DNA from: Druceiella hillmani
Lineage: Eukaryota > Arthropoda > Insecta > Lepidoptera > Hepialidae
Assembly: GCA_039881145.1 (NCBI GenBank)
Contig: JAYKKI010000039.1
Span: 19,028,001-19,092,000 of the forward strand
Reading direction: 5' to 3'
Length of the DNA stretch: 64,000 nucleotides
The first letter of the stretch is position 1, and each line of letters begins with the position of its first letter. Positions 46,165-56,107 of the stretch are shown piece after piece. The translations under genes and the position numbers were made by a program. The notes below the pieces were generated by a model. It had not been told where the DNA came from, ran no database searches, and was given only the letters and a program-made list of their open reading frames with translations.

Positions 46165-46545
46165 TTTACCCGTGCTCAGACACGGTTTGGGGCGGAAGCA
46201 GCGGCGCTGATTATTTTTGTTGCTGTGGCCTGGACACCGTCTAAGTAATTTAGTGCTGTAGTTAAAGCGTTTGCTCATATGGGGGTAGCATATTCAAGAT
46301 GTGGTCTAATGATTGTTGCGTAGATTGTACGAAGAGTCTTGTGTCTGTGGGCAGTACATATCAATTTTTGCCTCCAGACATTATCAAAAGCAAAGGTCAT
46401 GTCCAGGAAAACAGTAATAGATTTCTTTGGCGGTTTTTCCTGGAAACTATCAATAATGGATTGATAAAGATGGAAAGTTAGATCGATTGTGGAGTGATGT
46501 AATTTTTATAGGCGCCTTGATATAAATTTAGAGATTTTTGCTCCA
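46165..46545 (-). mobile_element. CR1/Jockey-like LINE fragment with RT motif A, internally deleted
   Basis: The minus strand reads HHSTIDLTFHLYQSIID, then SITVFLDMTFAFDNVWRQKL, which is reverse-transcriptase motif A (pattern VFLDxxKAFDxVWHxxL, including the catalytic aspartate). Immediately after it comes HKTLRTIYATIIRPHLEYAT, the region that normally lies well over 100 residues downstream, after motifs B to E. A stop follows in place of the expected tryptophan. After it LDGVQATATKII matches the LExVQxxATK pattern. The catalytic YADD-type box is therefore deleted. The element is dead and also truncated at the 5' side. Confidence 0.85.
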
Positions 46546-47589
46546 GACGAACTTTTATGACTCTATGAATAATACGTTTCGTGATTTTAATTAAAATATT
46601 GATTAAGAAAAAATTGGACGATTGTTTTTACACTCGTCGGAAGATTTCCCAAGTTTCAAAATAGGAAAGATAAGCGATGACTTTCCATGGCTTTCCACGC
46701 TTTTATCAACATTTTAATTAGTGTAGTTCTTTTTTACGAGATTTCTTTTTCTTCGTCGAATCTTCATTACTGAAGATCGTACCTATCTTGTTAGAGAAGG
46801 TGACCAGCTGCTTCCGTGCTATCCAGTCCTCCGCTCGTCTCAGACGTCAATGACAGGGAGTCATGTGATGCTCTTAACCAGATCAGACCAGCCGCTAAAA
46901 TATCGACCTCGGTCTTTGCTTTCTTTTTATCTACACATAACGACATTGTAATATTACGGAAAATATTAAAAATGCGATAGAGTAATGTTATGGCACATTA
47001 TAGTTTCATGGTGAGACTATGCAATACAACAAGTAACCTTTATGGATAATAGTGTTGTTGACATTGTATTTACATAAATAACAAGGTCTCCACTTCTAAA
47101 TACGTTTATCAAGTATTGTTTCTAGATATTTTATCTCGTATGAAATCTATTATCATATATTAAATCAATGTTATCAATGATGTTAAGAGTGATAGTTTAC
47201 TTGAAATACATCTAAGGGCTTAACTAAAAATAATAATAAAAGCAGAAACATTAAAGAAGTTTCACTTCTGTCACGTGTACAGAGATGTACGCGATTTTTT
47301 CTATTTGAGCTTTTATTCAGTGTTTTTCTTATTATGAAGGAAAACTAAAGAAAAATAATGATTTACCAATATAATAAATTTTCTTTTCTTTGAAATAATA
47401 CTCGTTCGTATCTTTGAATATTCAGTGCTGAATAAGGTGTTTGTCGCGTTTTTTGAGGACGTCGCAAGACGCCGGTTTACGTGCGTAGCGGGACGCCAAA
47501 AAAATTAAACATTTGAGTATTTAATTTGCCCCACCGCTCCTAAAATTTTCATAAAATATTTTTGATTATTAGCTGTTGACACATACGTG
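46546..47589. other. AT-rich DNA with a family B terminus
   Basis: TTAAAGAAGTTTCACTTCTG followed by TCACGTGTAC at 47251-47280 repeats the 20911-20940 block. No genes recognised. The stretch 46740-46900 is slightly GC-richer. Confidence 0.45.
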
Positions 47590-47705
47590 GGTTCTTATGT
47601 TTTATTGCTGTGCTTAATTTCCACACAGACACACGGACTGACAGACACTTGAATAATTTTATAAGGGTCGTTTTTTTTTCATTCTTTAGGTACGGGACCC
47701 TAAAA
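47590..47705 (+). repeat. Dispersed repeat family A, partial copy
   Basis: CACGGACTGACAGACACTTG, TTTTATAAGGGTCG, a T run and TTTAGGTACGGGACCCTAAA match the 44490-44580 part of the family. Confidence 0.6.
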
Positions 47706-49127
47706 AGCAAACTAAACACTTTCGTATTTAAAATTTTAATAAAGAATGGAGATTTTTATGTAACATTTCAAGTCCGATTAAATTTTATAGCTCTACTCCA
47801 ATAAAAAACGAGATAATGAATGTGATTTACTTTTTGTTTTTTATCTGTCATTGCTCTGCTTTAGATTGTGCCGACTTGTTTATACGTCTTACTATCGGAA
47901 ATCGGAAAAGTACTTACGGAGATAAAAGCAAAAAATTGATTTTGTGCGATAGTTTTTTAAACCTTTAATTACAAATTTTATGCATTTTCGAAAAAAAGAT
48001 TAGTGTTTTCAGCAATATTCAAACGAATGTTTTTTCATATCTGTGTTAGTTGATCTTAGTGGTACATTCTTATAGTGTTAACTCCTGTTACTTTTATGCT
48101 GCATATTTGTATCAAACACTTAATTTCGTAAAGAAATTACAAGTATTTCAAAGCCTAATATAATGAATCTATATCTGCATTGAGGTGGGGCGTGTATACT
48201 GTAATCCACACTAGTACGAAGTATTAGCGTGGAATGGACGTACTAGCGTGTGACATTCCGCAGATACCTGTTACAAAATACGCTTACATTCTGTCTCTGT
48301 TCATAATGACTCAACTACTATATGAGCAAAAGAAACAAAAATACTAAGGACGTACTCAGGCTATACCGTTAATCATATAAATCCTATCTTAGGAAAGAAC
48401 GAAACAAAAAAAATATGTATATGTGCAATTCACACGCGGTAGAAGTGAAACTTCTGTATCTAAATACTTACTTATTCACATAAATAAAAGCATAGTTTTG
48501 TGATATGAATATAGTTTTATTGATCCAAAATTTATTTTTTCATATACATGTTTAGTTATGGTTAGTTATTTCTACCATATTTTAAAGAGATAGTATACGA
48601 CACTATGATAATTAAAAATTAACGAGAAGTATCGTGGGACACCCGGTTGGAACGAAATTCCTTTCGTTATATATTATGTATTAAATATATATTATTTAAA
48701 TAAATAAAAATATTTCAGCATAATAAAATTTGTTAATCGTAAGATATGAAAAATTAATAAACTCGTTTACAATAGAACGCAAGTAGAAAAAAAATACATT
48801 GACATTTGACAACAATATAATCTGTGTTTCACATGAGAGACAAATCTCATTGCAAGATGATTTTTATTGGGCATTTTCACTATTGTAAATATGAAAACAA
48901 TACAAATAAGTTTAAATTATACTATTAAAAAATTTCCAAAAAACAATAATAATAAAAAAAACAAGTAATAAGACAGAAGAATAAATATAATAAATAACAA
49001 ATTGTTCGAATAAATATAATAAATAACAAAATGTTTCGATAAGTTGCAGCGCTGTTTTGATCAATTAATTAGTTAATAAGTTCCTAAATTTTAAATAAAA
49101 ATGTAAAAAATATTTTACATTTTTATT
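47706..49127. other. AT-rich DNA, with hairpin at 48203-48259 and a family B terminus
   Basis: The only structured elements are the imbricated hairpin noted separately and AGAAGTGAAACTTCTG at 48441 (family B end). The rest is A/T-rich with no frames of note. Confidence 0.45.
48203..48259. repeat. Overlapping hairpins with CACACTAGTAC / GTACTAGCGTGTG
   Basis: AATCCACACTAGTAC pairs with GTATTAGCGTGGAAT across a three-base loop, with three mismatches. GGAATGGACG-onward pairs with CATTCC at 48254-48259. CACACTAGTAC also pairs with the later GTACTAGCGTGTG. Three mutually exclusive stems share one 57-base segment. Confidence 0.6.
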
Positions 49128-49193
49128 CAATGTTTTAGTTATAATAAAAATACGTTTACTTATGTATATCAACATTTCAACTGTCATCACAAC

Positions 49194-49265
49194 GGTTCGT
49201 TGGTTTAGGGTTATGATTATCGCTTAAGGTGCGAGATGTCCCGGATTCAAATCTTGGTTGAACCC
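49194..49265 (+). pseudogene. tRNA-Pro-derived pseudogene, anticodon now AAG
   Basis: Seventy-two bases follow the eukaryotic tRNA-Pro(AGG) layout: GGTTCGTTGGTTTAGGGTTA (acceptor, A box), anticodon arm ATCGC-TTAAGGT-GCGAG, and T arm CCGGA-TTCAAAT-CTTGG. The acceptor stem still pairs at five positions plus one wobble. The loop TTAAGGT places AAG at positions 34-36 instead of AGG, so it would formally decode leucine. The T stem has a mismatch and two wobbles. A T5 run follows soon after (49271 on), resembling a pol III terminator. Most likely a decayed copy. A functional altered tRNA is improbable but testable. Confidence 0.85.
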
Positions 49266-49392
49266 AAAAAGTTTTTACTTTATTTTATTTATATTCTATA
49301 CAAAAACAGTATTTTACATTTTTCCTCAATGTTTTAATGATTATAAAAATAAGTTTACCTATGTATATCAAGATTTCAATCGTCATCACAAT

Positions 49393-49462
49393 GGCTCGTT
49401 GGTCTAGGAGTATGATTGTCTTAGGATGCGAGAGGTCCCAGTTTCAAATCCCGGACGAGCCC
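49393..49462 (+). pseudogene. tRNA-Pro(AGG)-derived pseudogene with broken anticodon stem
   Basis: Seventy bases. GGCTCGTTGGTCTAGGAGTA and ending GGACGAGCCC give a perfect seven-pair acceptor stem. The anticodon region reads GATTGTCTTAGGATGCGAG, two bases shorter than the usual 5' side of the anticodon stem, so the stem cannot form although AGG is kept. The T stem (CCAGT / CCCGG) has two mismatches. It retains better acceptor and A-box sequence than its upstream partner, so the two copies decayed independently after duplication. Confidence 0.87.
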
Positions 49463-49500
49463 AAAAAGTTTATATTTTCATTTATTTATATTTTACACAA

Positions 49501-51886
49501 AATAGTACACCGCGATGGCCTTTTACTAAAGCTTTGTAATACGCAGGCGCAAACACACGTATTGAACACATACTAACATACACACGTAGAACGCTCGAAT
49601 CAGAGCAAGTATTAGACAGTGTCTTGTTTCTCTGTCGTGACGCATTTTTGTTTCATCGAGTTTTAAATCGCAACGATACTAAATAAACTTCAAAAACGTT
49701 TCACGTAATAGACTTATATTCGTAACACGTCATACTTCATGATAGATATTCTCTAGTCTGCCTAAACTCCATTGCGTATCGACATTTAGCGCGCACATGT
49801 TCATTCATTGTCTATGAAGGTCCGTGACAAAAGTTTTTACAAGAACAGTACAATAATCATTATATTTTATTTTTACAACTTTTTGTTTTGCTTCATTCAA
49901 GTAAGTGAAGGACCAAAATATTAAAGTATGAGAAATCCCACTACGTAAAATGGGAACAAATTTTTAATACTTTATGATGAGTATTAACGTAGTGTGATCC
50001 ATACAGAACACCTGACAAGCAAGTACGCGTACCGCGTACGGCCTAGTATTTTGTGACGGGTATACGTACCTATTATTTTTATATACTCGTAACAGGGTCA
50101 CCTAGTATGGAAAATACTGATATCGCACACCTCCATATCCGACTAGTTTCAGAAATAGTCTAATGTACTACACGGCAGATTCGAAAGTAAAATTTAAAAA
50201 TGAATTGAAGTAAAATGAAATTATTTATGTCAGTAGAGATGGGTAAATAAATGTATTAAAAAACTAAAATCACTTCTTTTTTACATTTTTAATAACCTTT
50301 TTATAATGTTTCCGTATCTAATTCGTAAAAATATTAAAAACAATTTCTTACAGCAAAATATAAAACAAACATGTTTTTTTAATACCTTTCTCCATAATGG
50401 TAGCGATTTCTCGTGTTATTGATTTTTTACACATGTCAGCAAGTGGTTTTTTGCATATATTATTAAGTTTGGTATTATTAATATAGGTCTAAGTTTTATA
50501 AAATGAAATTGAGGTTAATTAGACTTGCAAATGAAGTTATTTCGGCTAATTGCATCGACAATTTAAAGAAATATAGAAACGTAACGAAATATAGAAAATA
50601 TAGAAATATAGTGTAAATATAGAACGCTGCGTTGGACGAGTGCCGATACGAAATTGACCGGTTTTATTTTTAGTTTTGCTTGCATGAACTACCCAGTATT
50701 TAGTCTCAATAGGATATGTAAACATGCATGGATAATCACATCGTGATAGTGAATAAGTTGACACTTCCTTATTTGTTTACATTCTGACTTCATATCAGGA
50801 TCTACCAATTTCTCTTCCAAATTCTAACAAATTCCAATATTAAAAATTTCATTTTTGATTAGTAGTTAAAAAAATAAACAAAGCACCTTATATTCTACAT
50901 CAGACTCTAAACAATACAACAATGGAATACATTAGTCTTCTAGGTTTTAGGTGATGCGCGTACAAACATACAAACAAACAGCTGGATGAAAATTCTTAAT
51001 TGTTTAGTTCTCCTTTATAACCTATTAATAAACCTATGAACGTACACTGTTTCACATATCTATTATGTGAACCTCGAATATTTTATTTTATGTAAATATG
51101 AAAATATTATATGACTGAAAAGTACGTTTTAAGAATAGCCATGAGTCGTTCGGTCATTTTAATCCTAATTTCGTCATTCGTATTTTCATGAAAACAATGA
51201 AAGTATCTCGTTAGCTTCCAGGAAAGAGACAATAAAAGTACTGAAAGGTATATTTCAAAGAAAATGGTAGTAGTTAAACACTAATCACATCGTTGTCTGT
51301 GAATGTACGTACTTAACTATATGCTCTTTCAAAGGCTTATATGAACTGAAGAGAGCACCCGATTGTTTACGCATTTTTTATTCGATATCGCTCAGCGGAA
51401 GGAAGCTAACTATAATTTTCCGACCTAAGTAATCAGTTTCGCCCTTGAGTTATGTCACCGTAAAGTTTAGATCTTTGTCCTACAGAAACTAAAGAAGAAC
51501 TAATAGGATCGGGAACCGGATAAATTGCAGAATATTAGTATTGATCCATCAATGGATTCTGTTTAGTTATAACGGGAAAAGTACTTTCGGAGGTAAAGAC
51601 AAAAAATTGATTTTTTTGTCTTTTAATTTAGTAATTATTGAATAATTGTTATTTTATAATAATCTTGAGAAGTTTGAATCAATTGTTGTTAAAAAATTGG
51701 TCGGTTTAATTGTTTTTTGATCACAAACTGAATTTACTTTAAATTTTGATTTGAAACCTTGCTAATTACTATTTTGATTAAACTTCACGTTCTAGCCTTA
51801 ACTCTAGACCATTCGTTATCATAAATAGCTACATTTTGTTAAAACGCATGGAATACGTAAGCCATTCAGTAAACCACAAAACTCTT
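49501..51886. other. AT-rich DNA, nothing recognised
   Basis: A palindrome GTACGCGTACCGCGTAC lies at about 50021. One 72-codon minus frame (50764-50546) is unrecognised. No other supported feature. Confidence 0.5.
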
Positions 51887-53199
51887 GGAGTAAAATGTAT
51901 TACAGTCACAAATAAGTAGTTATTAAGTGAGAGTTATAACAGAAAAAAACAAGAAACAAACCAAACCAAACAATACGGTATCAATTATTAGACCTATTTT
52001 ATAGAAAACGCATCATTTTCACAAAACGCTTGGAGTAAAATGTATTACAGTCACAAATAAGTAGTTATTAAGTGAGAGTTATAACAGAAAAAAACAAGAA
52101 ACAAACCAAACCAAACAATACGGTATCAATTATTAGACCTATTTTATAGAAAACGCATCATTTTCACAAAACGCTTGGAGTAAAATGTATTACAGTCACA
52201 AATAAGTAGTTATTAAGTGAGAGTTATAACAGAAAAAAACAAGAAACAAACCAAACCAAACAATACGGTATCAATTATTAGACCTATTTTATAGAAAACG
52301 CATCATTTTCACAAAACGCTTGGAGTAAAATGTATTACAGTCACAAATAAGTAGTTATTAAGTGAGAGTTATAACAGAAAAAAACAAGAAACAAACCCAA
52401 TCAAACAACACTATCGCACGGATTATTAGACCTATTTTATAGAAAACGCATCATTTTCACAAAACGCTTGGAGTAAAATGTATTACAGTCACAAATAAGT
52501 AGTTATTAAGTGAGAGTTATAACAGAAAAAAACAAGAAACAAACCCAATCAAACAACACTATCGCACGGATTATTAGACCTATTTTATAGAAAACGCATC
52601 ATTTTCACAAAACGCTTGGAGTAAAATGTATTACAGTCACAAATAAGTAGTTATTAAGTGAGAGTTATAACAGAAAAAAACAAGAAACAAACCCAATCAA
52701 ACAACACTATCGCACGGATTATTAGACCTATTTTATAGAAAACGCATCATTTTCACAAAACGCTTGGAGTAAAATGTATTACAGTCACAAATAAGTAGTT
52801 ATTAAGTGAGAGTTATAACAGAAAAAAACAAGAAACAAACCCAATCAAACAACACTATCGCACGGATTATTAGACCTATTTTATAGAAAACGCATCATTT
52901 TCACAAAACGCTTGGAGTAAAATGTATTACAGTCACAAATAAGTAGTTATTAAGTGAGAGTTATAACAGAAAAAAACAAGAAACAAACCCAATCAAACAA
53001 CACTATCGCACGGATTATTAGACCTATTTTATAGAAAACGCATCATTTTCACAAAACGCTTGGAGTAAAATGTATTACAGTCACAAATAAGTAGTTATTA
53101 AGTGAGAGTTATAACAGAAAAAAACAAGAAACAAACCCAATCAAACAACACTATCGCACGGATTATTAGACCTATTTTATAGAAAATGCTTCATTTTTG
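51887..53199. repeat. 145/148-bp satellite array, 9 units in two subfamily blocks
   Basis: Units begin (GGAGTAAAATGTATTACAG) at 51887, 52032, 52177, 52322, 52470, 52618, 52766, 52914 and 53062. The first three are 145 bases and contain CAATACGGTATCAATTATTAG. The last six are 148 bases and contain CAACACTATCGCACGGATTA at the same place. Within each block units are essentially identical. The last unit decays at 53187. The sharp switch between blocks shows two separate rounds of amplification. Confidence 0.98.
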
Positions 53200-53340
53200 C
53201 CAACCGTTTTTTCTTAAACCGGCATTTCTCAATATAACAAACAAGCGTGTAATCATCACACTGTATGGCACGTAAACAATACAATCATGAGCCATGTAAA
53301 CTTGCTCTACTCCCATGCTCGTAAACAAACAAAAAAAAAC

Positions 53341-54108
53341 TGCTGTCCACAATGCATTTCCATATGTAAAGCATATTATTTCATTTTTCGCTATTAATAT
53401 TGCGAATGAAAAGTAATGTCGCATTGTTAACAGAGTTTAAGGATGGGACATTGGGCGTTTGTTTTTTATCGATTTTAATAATTTGTTTATTTTTTATATT
53501 ATATCGATATTTGCAGTTGTTACATATCATCTACTTTTGTGATTTTTTATAAATTGAAAAAATACAGGCTTAAACGACTCTGACTTAAAATTTTGTTATA
53601 AACTAGCTGAAAAACATATTTTTTTTTTTGAAGTATACTTCTACACTCCACCTCTGGCCACACACATTATGCCAATGCATGTACCGGTGGAAAACTTCTT
53701 AACGCGATTTGACATACACGTAGCGCCATCTATTGATGTTGTTAGTGTCTATGCTGTTCACAATGCATTTCAATATGTAAAGCATATTATTTATTTTTAG
53801 CTATTAATATTGCGAATGAAATGTAATGTCGGATTGTTAACAGAGTTGTGCGGTTGTTTTTATCGATTTAATCATTTGTTTACTTATTATATTATATCGA
53901 CATTTGCACTTGTTATATTTACCTACGTTTGTGATTTTTTTAAGCACTAAAAATGCAGGCTTAAATGACCCCGATTTCAAGGTTTTTTAGAAGTATACCT
54001 CTACACTTCACCTCTGGTCACACGCATTTTGCCCATGCACGTACCGGTGGATAACTTCTTAACGCGGTTTGAAATATACATACCGCCATCTATTGACGTT
54101 CGTAGTTA
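53341..54108. repeat. Two-copy direct repeat (about 410 and 355 bp)
   Basis: Copy 1 (53341-53753) and copy 2 (53754-54108) share CACAATGCATTTC, ATATGTAAAGCATATTATTT, TATTGCGAATGAAA, TGTTAACAGAGTT, TTTATCGATTT, AAATGCAGGCTTAAA, AAGTATAC, CACCTCTGG, GTACCGGTGG-AAACTTCTT and CGCCATCTATTGA. Copy 1 has about 50 extra bases, including an AAACTAGCTGAAAAACATAT segment. The end motif CGCCATCTATTGA is common in insect transposons, so this is a duplicated transposon fragment. Confidence 0.9.
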
Positions 54109-54130
54109 ACCGGTCCCTGTTATCGGGGTA

Positions 54131-54232
54131 TTGTCAAGTTTGCTGCGACTAAAATTTGGAATAACCTCCCTCTGCCCCTGAAGACAATTGGGTGCATGAC
54201 TACTTTTAAAAGGTCCATTCGTAAGTAGCTTT
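54131..54232 (+). mobile_element. CR1/Jockey-like LINE ORF2 C-terminal tag
   Basis: Reads VKFAATKIWNNLPLPLKT, then TTFKRSIRK and a stop. This matches the closing motif of CR1/Jockey-type ORF2 proteins (AARLWNxLPxxIR...FKxxLKxxL). Only about 33 residues survive. It directly follows the two-copy repeat at 53341-54108, whose second copy may belong to the same element. Confidence 0.75.
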
Positions 54233-54299
54233 AGAACCGGAAAATGCAAATGGAATAAACGAAAAATATCGGCACTTCGAAACTATTTGATTTAAATTA

Positions 54300-54425
54300 T
54301 GTTTATTACTAGTTGACCCGTGCGAAGTCTTCGCACTATATCGCCATCTAGCGTGTTCCAAGTATACAATTTGGCTAAGATATTTGATGTGTCGCCCACA
54401 GATGGCGCTCATGCCAATTGTTATA
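54300..54425. repeat. Repeat tail with TAGTTGACCCG and two inverted GCGCCATCT motifs
   Basis: ACTAGTTGACCCGTGCGAAG then TCTTCGCAC forms a short dyad. CGCCATCTAGCGTG (54341) and CACAGATGGCGCTCATG (54403) lie inverted. The TAGTTGACCCG start is a familiar edge of animal interspersed repeats. It lies 70 bases after the LINE stop codon. Confidence 0.5.
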
Positions 54426-55309
54426 AAAATTAATTTTTTTATTAACAAAAAGATTTTTTTCGAATTTTTTTTATATTTTTCGCCCAAAGTAGAAAACATA
54501 AGCTTTAAGTGGGTAGGTTTTTTTAATTTTTTTTGGTGCAGTAGTTAAAGAGATCGAGCCGCTCGACCAAAAAACACCTTTTAGAAATAATATATTTAGA
54601 TAGATTAGTATTTTCCTTTTTTCTCTTCTTTTTCGAATTCTGGTTTTTATTTCTTTTCTTTGTGCTATATCTCCTCCTTAGGTTATAATGTGTATGTAGT
54701 TATATGTATGTACATAATACCTGTATGTATATATATATATATATATATAATATAAGTACGTGCGCGTGTGCGCTTGTATCAAACAGATGCTAGCTGTAAA
54801 CGGGTAGTTATCTTTTTGTGGATAAAATATTGAGTAATTTAAGTTAAAACTAAGATGTAATTTAATTTACGTGTAACTTAATTTTTATTTTGTCATTTGC
54901 TCTAAGGAATATTCTTTACTTACGTATTATTTTACCTGTTGTATTTTCTATCCACAAATAGATTATTTTTATTATTATAGTACCACTATACATTTGGATT
55001 ATATTATACTAAGCGTTGAGTAGCTACGCCTTTCTTTATTATTGTTGTGCTAATGCTTAGTAAATTAATTTTTTAAAATATTAATTCGTTTTCAGGTGTT
55101 TGTCCAATCTTATTTTAATCGATTGATAAAGATATATTTTCAGCTATCTGCTATTGCTTTCCACATCACTATGACATCAAAAAAATCTGATTTTTATAAA
55201 AAAATATTGGGAAGCTCCTGCTGCAAAACTGTAAAAGTTGAGGTGTTTCAACATTCATTATCATTACAAATTAAAGTCATCAAATTTCAACATTATATCG
55301 AATTAACTT
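54426..55309. other. AT-rich DNA with (AT)n at 54729-54749
   Basis: No gene recognised. GTTTTCAG at 55091-55096 followed by an open frame resembles an acceptor. The 136-codon plus frame (55096-55506) it opens is overlapped by an acidic minus-strand frame, and neither is identified. Confidence 0.4.
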
Positions 55310-55319
55310 TTACAGCTGT

Positions 55320-55540
55320 GCCCATATCGATATTCCTCATATCGACGTTTTCGTTTTCAACGACGATGACGACTTCGCTGTCGATCTCGTCGTATCCTTC
55401 GTCGCTTTCACTTTCAGCCGCTTTGTTTGGTCGACGTCGCGAGGTTGAGGTGCGCCGTGGCCTATTGTTTGCATTCGTAAAGACGCAATTAGTGTCTTTA
55501 GGGTGATGCTCCGGCTGACAGTGCGGATGACGTATAAAAT
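55320..55540 (-). CDS. Unrecognised minus-strand open segment, acidic and basic tracts
   Basis: One minus-strand frame stays open from about 55550 down to a TAA at about 55303. It reads HPHCQPEHHPKDTNC, then RPRRTSTSRRRP, then AAESESDEGYDEIDSEVV, and an ENENVDM stretch. The alternating basic and acidic low-complexity character is plausible for a nuclear or transposon protein, but there is no domain match I can name. The same DNA is open on the plus strand (serine-rich), so either or neither may be real. It lies head to head with the segment at 55538. Confidence 0.22.
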
Positions 55541-55752
55541 TGCATACAAATTAAACGTTATTGTGATGAAATATTCGTAGAACGACATAGGATTGCATTA
55601 GAAGTCTGGTTAAGGCGCCGGATGTGTTTTGAAAGAGAAGACAGTGGACAAGTCGAGCCTGTACGGCTTATGAAAAAGTTTGAATAGCACATTGTGTTAA
55701 AAAAGTGTATGTGTATTCTACCTATATGTTAAATTATGTTAGTGTAAATAAA
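55538..55752 (+). CDS. Unrecognised 49-codon C-terminal-like segment with poly(A) signal
   Basis: From 55538 to a TAG at 55685-55687 the plus strand reads RYCDEIFVERHRIALEVWL, RRRMCFEREDSGQVEP, then VRLMKKFE and a stop. Amino-acid content is protein-like rather than AT-driven. A short 3' stretch ends in AATAAA at 55747, as at a transcript end. Stops at 55499 and 55535 bound it upstream, so it would need an intron or is a broken remnant. I do not recognise the family. A transposon gene end is as likely as a host exon. Confidence 0.3.
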
Positions 55753-55829
55753 GATTTCATTTTACTTTACGTAATTAATTCACGGTCGGTAAATAGGGGA
55801 TTTGGATTTTTTGTCATATATACTTGGGA

Positions 55830-56107
55830 CTATCCATAAATATGTCTAAAACAAAACTGATGATAGTGACCCGATCCGGAAAACTTGAGCTCACGGGCTC
55901 TACAAATCTTAGGTATTTATGAAAACCTCATTCACCTAGATTCCAGCATCTCCAACAAAGGTTGAAGGCGAAGATGAAATGCGACGTCGAATATACACGG
56001 CGAAAAGCGCAATAATTCCCTTAAATAAAGCATGGAAAAATAGGAACGTTTCCAGACATGCCAAGTCGCGTTTGGTGAGAACCCTGGCCTTACCTGTCAT
56101 TCTATGA
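55830..56107 (+). mobile_element. RTE-like LINE fragment, frameshifted, 3' side cut
   Basis: Reads NMSKTKLMIVTRSG, then (after frame changes) LIHLDSSISNKG, EDEMRRRIYTAKSAIIPLNK, NRNVSRHAKSRLVRTLALPV and IL before being cut at 56107. This matches the region from just after the RT catalytic box to LVRTLVFPVILYGAETW. At least two frameshifts and a stop are present. It abuts the 3' end of the opposite-strand copy at 56108 with no spacer. Confidence 0.85.

Larger units (their letters stand above)
49128..49500 (+). repeat. About 199-bp tandem duplication carrying tRNA-derived sequences
   Basis: CAATGTTTTA-T-ATAATAAAA, then AAGTTTAC-TATGTATATCA, ATTTCAA and GTCATCACAA, occurs upstream of both tRNA-like units. 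AAAAAGTTT and TTATTTATATT follow both. The duplication therefore includes the flanks, not only the tRNA part. Unit spacing is 199 bases at the tRNA starts (49194 and 49393). Confidence 0.88.

Noticed and set aside
55096..55506. 136-codon plus-strand frame after a GTTTTCAG acceptor-like site.
   Set aside because: Its serine-rich end is the mirror of an equally plausible acidic minus-strand frame, and the first half is AT-driven sequence without recognisable motifs.
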